In this document: positions 61,925 through 64,000 of the stretch, piece by piece
Position numbering within the stretch: position 1 is the stretch's first letter
Layout: each line of letters begins with the position of its first letter
Source of the DNA: Lachnospiraceae bacterium
GTDB taxonomy: Bacteria > Bacillota > Clostridia > Lachnospirales > Lachnospiraceae
Assembly (NCBI GenBank): GCA_009911035.1
Contig: QXWO01000004.1
Coordinates: forward strand, 1 to 64,000
Direction of reading: 5' to 3'
DNA: 64,000 bases
Made by a program: the position numbers and the translations under genes
Notes under the pieces: model-generated
What the model saw: only the letters and a program-made list of their open reading frames with translations
Told to the model about the DNA's origin: nothing
Database searches by the model: none

Positions 61925-62968
61925 TTATAAAGGGAGAATTTTTTGCAAAATCTTCACAGAATCATTTACAAATTTTATTTCATCCAGTTCCCATGCCCGT
62001 TCCCTCTGTGTCTCTCCAAAGAAAACACGCATACTGGTTCTTCCCCTCAAGACCACCGGCATGACTATCACCGATTTCAGTCCCAGCGCTGCAAGTTCTT
62101 CCTTTTCCCTGTCATTTACCATGGAATCAGCCGATAGAACTACTGCCCTCTCCCTCTTAAAAAGAGTAAATTCCCTGCCCCCTATTTCCTTATCCATATC
62201 CCAGCAGGATTTCCCGTCGCACCACTTCGATACAATGTCCACCCTGCCGCTTTTGCCTCTATTCCGGCACAGTCCTGCGGCACTTACATCCAGGAAGTTC
62301 CCTATGAAAGCCAGCAGTTTGTTGGCCGCAGATTCACCTTTGTGCCCATTTAACGGAATCTGCATCATTTCAATGAACACCTTTGTCCGCCTGGACTCCT
62401 TCTCTGCTTCCTGCTGCTTTTTCCGGCTTCTTTCACTTTCCTCTCCGGCCTGTAAGGCACAGCGCCTGTCATGAATCATCATGTCCGTCATGCCCCGTAT
62501 GGCATCCACCGCCCTTTCAAACTGCTTCCTGCCAATCAGACAGGTGATTCCCTCAAGCGGCGGCTTTTCATAATCTTCTATGTCATCTGCATCAGAAAGC
62601 ACGCCACAAACAAGCCAATTAATAACAGGCTTCCCAGCCGCCTTGCCGGATATCACGGCAAGGCGCACATTGGGATAGACTGTCGTCTCAATTGCCTGAT
62701 CCTCAAGCGTGCTTTTCGATACGCGCAGCAACATGTTTTGAAATTGCTCCCCATCAATTATTTTATTGATTTTCAATGCTTCTTCCCCATTGCCCTCAAG
62801 AGGAGTCAATGGGTTTCCATAACTGTCCAGACAGCAGATAAAGACATTTGCCATATCGCAGAAGTATCTCTGCCACCGTTCCAACTCTTTCCCTTCAAAA
62901 AAGTTCTCCGGCTGCGGCTTCCTCTCAACACTGCCGATTGGATTTCCCTGCTTATCCACCCAGACCAT
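61925..62968 (-). CDS. GAF-domain protein, PocR-like N-terminal domain
   Basis: 347 residues. The N-terminal ~160 residues resemble a PocR-type sensory domain (FFEGKELERWQRYFCDMANVF, DSYGNPLTP). A coiled coil (~175-205) precedes a GAF-like domain (~215-345; FIGNFLDVSAAGLC). No output domain follows, so it may act through protein contact. The start is ambiguous: the ATG at 62968 is only 1 base from AAGGAG, and a GTG at 62959 is 10 bases away. It lies 12 bases after guaB. Confidence 0.6.
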   Translation of the reverse strand: MVWVDKQGNPIGSVERKPQPENFFEGKELERWQRYFCDMANVFICCLDSYGNPLTPLEGNGEEALKINKIIDGEQFQNMLLRVSKSTLEDQAIETTVYPNVRLAVISGKAAGKPVINWLVCGVLSDADDIEDYEKPPLEGITCLIGRKQFERAVDAIRGMTDMMIHDRRCALQAGEESERSRKKQQEAEKESRRTKVFIEMMQIPLNGHKGESAANKLLAFIGNFLDVSAAGLCRNRGKSGRVDIVSKWCDGKSCWDMDKEIGGREFTLFKRERAVVLSADSMVNDREKEELAALGLKSVIVMPVVLRGRTSMRVFFGETQRERAWELDEIKFVNDSVKILQKILPL

Positions 62969-62980
62969 GCTCCTTCCGTC

Positions 62981-64000
62981 TTACTCGTCAACGCTGTAAT
63001 TAGGCGCCTCCTTGGTGATATGGATATCATGTGGATGGCTTTCCTTAAGGGAGGCCGCAGAAATCTTGACAAATCTTCCCTTTTCTTTCAGTTCTTCAAT
63101 TGTAGCTGTTCCGCAATATCCCATACCTGAACGGAGACCTCCCATCAGTTGGAATACGGTATCTTCAATGGTGCCCTTATATGCCACGCGCCCTTCCACG
63201 CCCTCCGGCACCAGCTTCTTGGCATTTTCCTGGAAATAACGATCCTTGCTGCCGTTTTCCATGGCGGAAATAGAACCCATGCCTCTGTAAACCTTGTATT
63301 TCCGTCCCTGGTACAATTCAAAAGTTCCGGGACTTTCATCACATCCTGCAAAGATGCTTCCCATCATACATACGTTTCCGCCTGCAGCAATGGCCTTGGT
63401 CATATCGCCGGAATACTTGATTCCGCCGTCCGCAATGATCGGGATACCGTACTCCTTTGCTACCGCATATGCGTCCATAATGGCTGTAATCTGGGGCACG
63501 CCGATCCCCGCTACCACACGGGTGGTACAGATAGAGCCAGGCCCTATGCCTACCTTAACTGCATCTGCCCCTGCTTCAATTAAATCCCTTGTGCCTTCTC
63601 CGGTAGCCACATTGCCTGCGATCACCTGCAGTTCCGGGTATTTTTCCTTGATCATCCGAAGGCTGTGAAGCACATTTTCAGAATGTCCGTGGGCGCTGTC
63701 CAGCACAATGACATCCACTTTCGCATCCACCAGAGCGCCTACCCGCTCCAGCACATTTGCGGTAATGCCCACCCCTGCGCCGCAGAGCAGCCTTCCCTGC
63801 CCATCCTTGGCTGATAAGGGATATTTAATCGTCTTTTCAATATCTTTAATGGTAATCAGCCCCACCAGATTATAATCGTCATCTACCAGAGGAAGCTTTT
63901 CCTTTCTTGCTTTCGCAAGAATCTGCTTGGCCTCTTCAAGGGTAATTCCCGCCTTGGCCGTAATAAGCCCCTGGGACGTCATGGACTCTTTGATTTTCTT
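62981..64000 (-). CDS. guaB: IMP dehydrogenase (N-terminus beyond the window)
   Basis: At least 339 residues are inside; the start lies outside the right edge. The second CBS motif ([18 protein letters not shown]), the catalytic-loop [11 protein letters not shown] with Cys, [10 protein letters not shown] and MGSIFAG are present and intact. It converts IMP to XMP with NAD+, the committed step of GTP synthesis. It ends 12 bases before the GAF gene. Confidence 0.96.
   Translation of the reverse strand, partial: KKIKESMTSQGLITAKAGITLEEAKQILAKARKEKLPLVDDDYNLVGLITIKDIEKTIKYPLSAKDGQGRLLCGAGVGITANVLERVGALVDAKVDVIVLDSAHGHSENVLHSLRMIKEKYPELQVIAGNVATGEGTRDLIEAGADAVKVGIGPGSICTTRVVAGIGVPQITAIMDAYAVAKEYGIPIIADGGIKYSGDMTKAIAAGGNVCMMGSIFAGCDESPGTFELYQGRKYKVYRGMGSISAMENGSKDRYFQENAKKLVPEGVEGRVAYKGTIEDTVFQLMGGLRSGMGYCGTATIEELKEKGRFVKISAASLKESHPHDIHITKEAPNYSVDE

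Noticed and set aside
1-64000. CRISPR array, tRNA or rRNA genes
   Set aside because: No regular repeat-spacer series and no tRNA cloverleaf or rRNA stretch was recognised by reading; a dedicated tRNA scan was not possible.

Overview
The window looks like chromosome from a spore-forming, low-to-mid GC Firmicute of the Lachnospiraceae type (Blautia/Lachnoclostridium-like; genus not decided). The evidence is a cut alpha/beta small acid-soluble spore protein gene, spoVAA, spoVAB, spoVAC, spoVAD and spoVAE homologues, addAB, ECF transporters, bacterial-type lipoproteins and strong GGAGG ribosome sites. No rRNA, tRNA or CRISPR array was seen.

Layout. (a) 1-2.38 kb is the right end of an integrated element: a zinc-ribbon/DUF4352 membrane protein and a large serine recombinase. 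The chromosome resumes inside a small acid-soluble spore protein gene that is cut after codon ~43. (b) 2.5-8 kb: greA, a CBS protein, a DJ-1 protein, a CYTH protein, then malQ-lacI. (c) 8-12.1 kb: thiT under a TPP riboswitch, and an ECF cassette (T, fused double ATPase, UPF0397 S component) whose S gene is broken. (d) 12.2-22.2 kb: M24 peptidase-HAD-addB-addA on the minus strand. (e) 22.4-30.4 kb: a chemoreceptor preceded by a coupled small ORF, spoVAE, and the operon hypothetical-ridA-aroK-EamA-GH31-MBL. (f) 30.4-34.6 kb: an AT-rich accessory patch with an XRE regulator-UvrD-like helicase-unknown triplet, a small membrane protein and gene remnants. (g) 34.6-46 kb: spoVAA-AB, an endonuclease/phosphatase-fold protein, a phosphorelay (hybrid kinase plus double-receiver protein), spoVAD, an SGNH/MBOAT acetylation pair and spoVAC. 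(h) 46-55.2 kb: flavodoxin, a second chemoreceptor, and an AraC-controlled ABC sugar locus whose first permease is frameshifted. (i) 55.2-64 kb: TetR-DUF6062, an acidic surface-like protein, MocR, DUF2225, glnS, a GAF protein and guaB (cut by the window edge).

Most notable points. The spoVA genes, usually one or two operons, lie in four separate transcription units spread over 21 kb. Three have good sigma-G-like promoters and the fourth (spoVAD) a weaker one. A serine-recombinase element has interrupted a spore-protein gene. The XRE-helicase-unknown triplet is the best candidate for an undescribed (possibly defence) system. Two 35-bp sites with 20-bp-spaced direct repeats sit upstream of both halves of the AraC-sugar locus and probably define its regulon. 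Two transporter genes carry frameshifts, and several short repeat families sit between genes.
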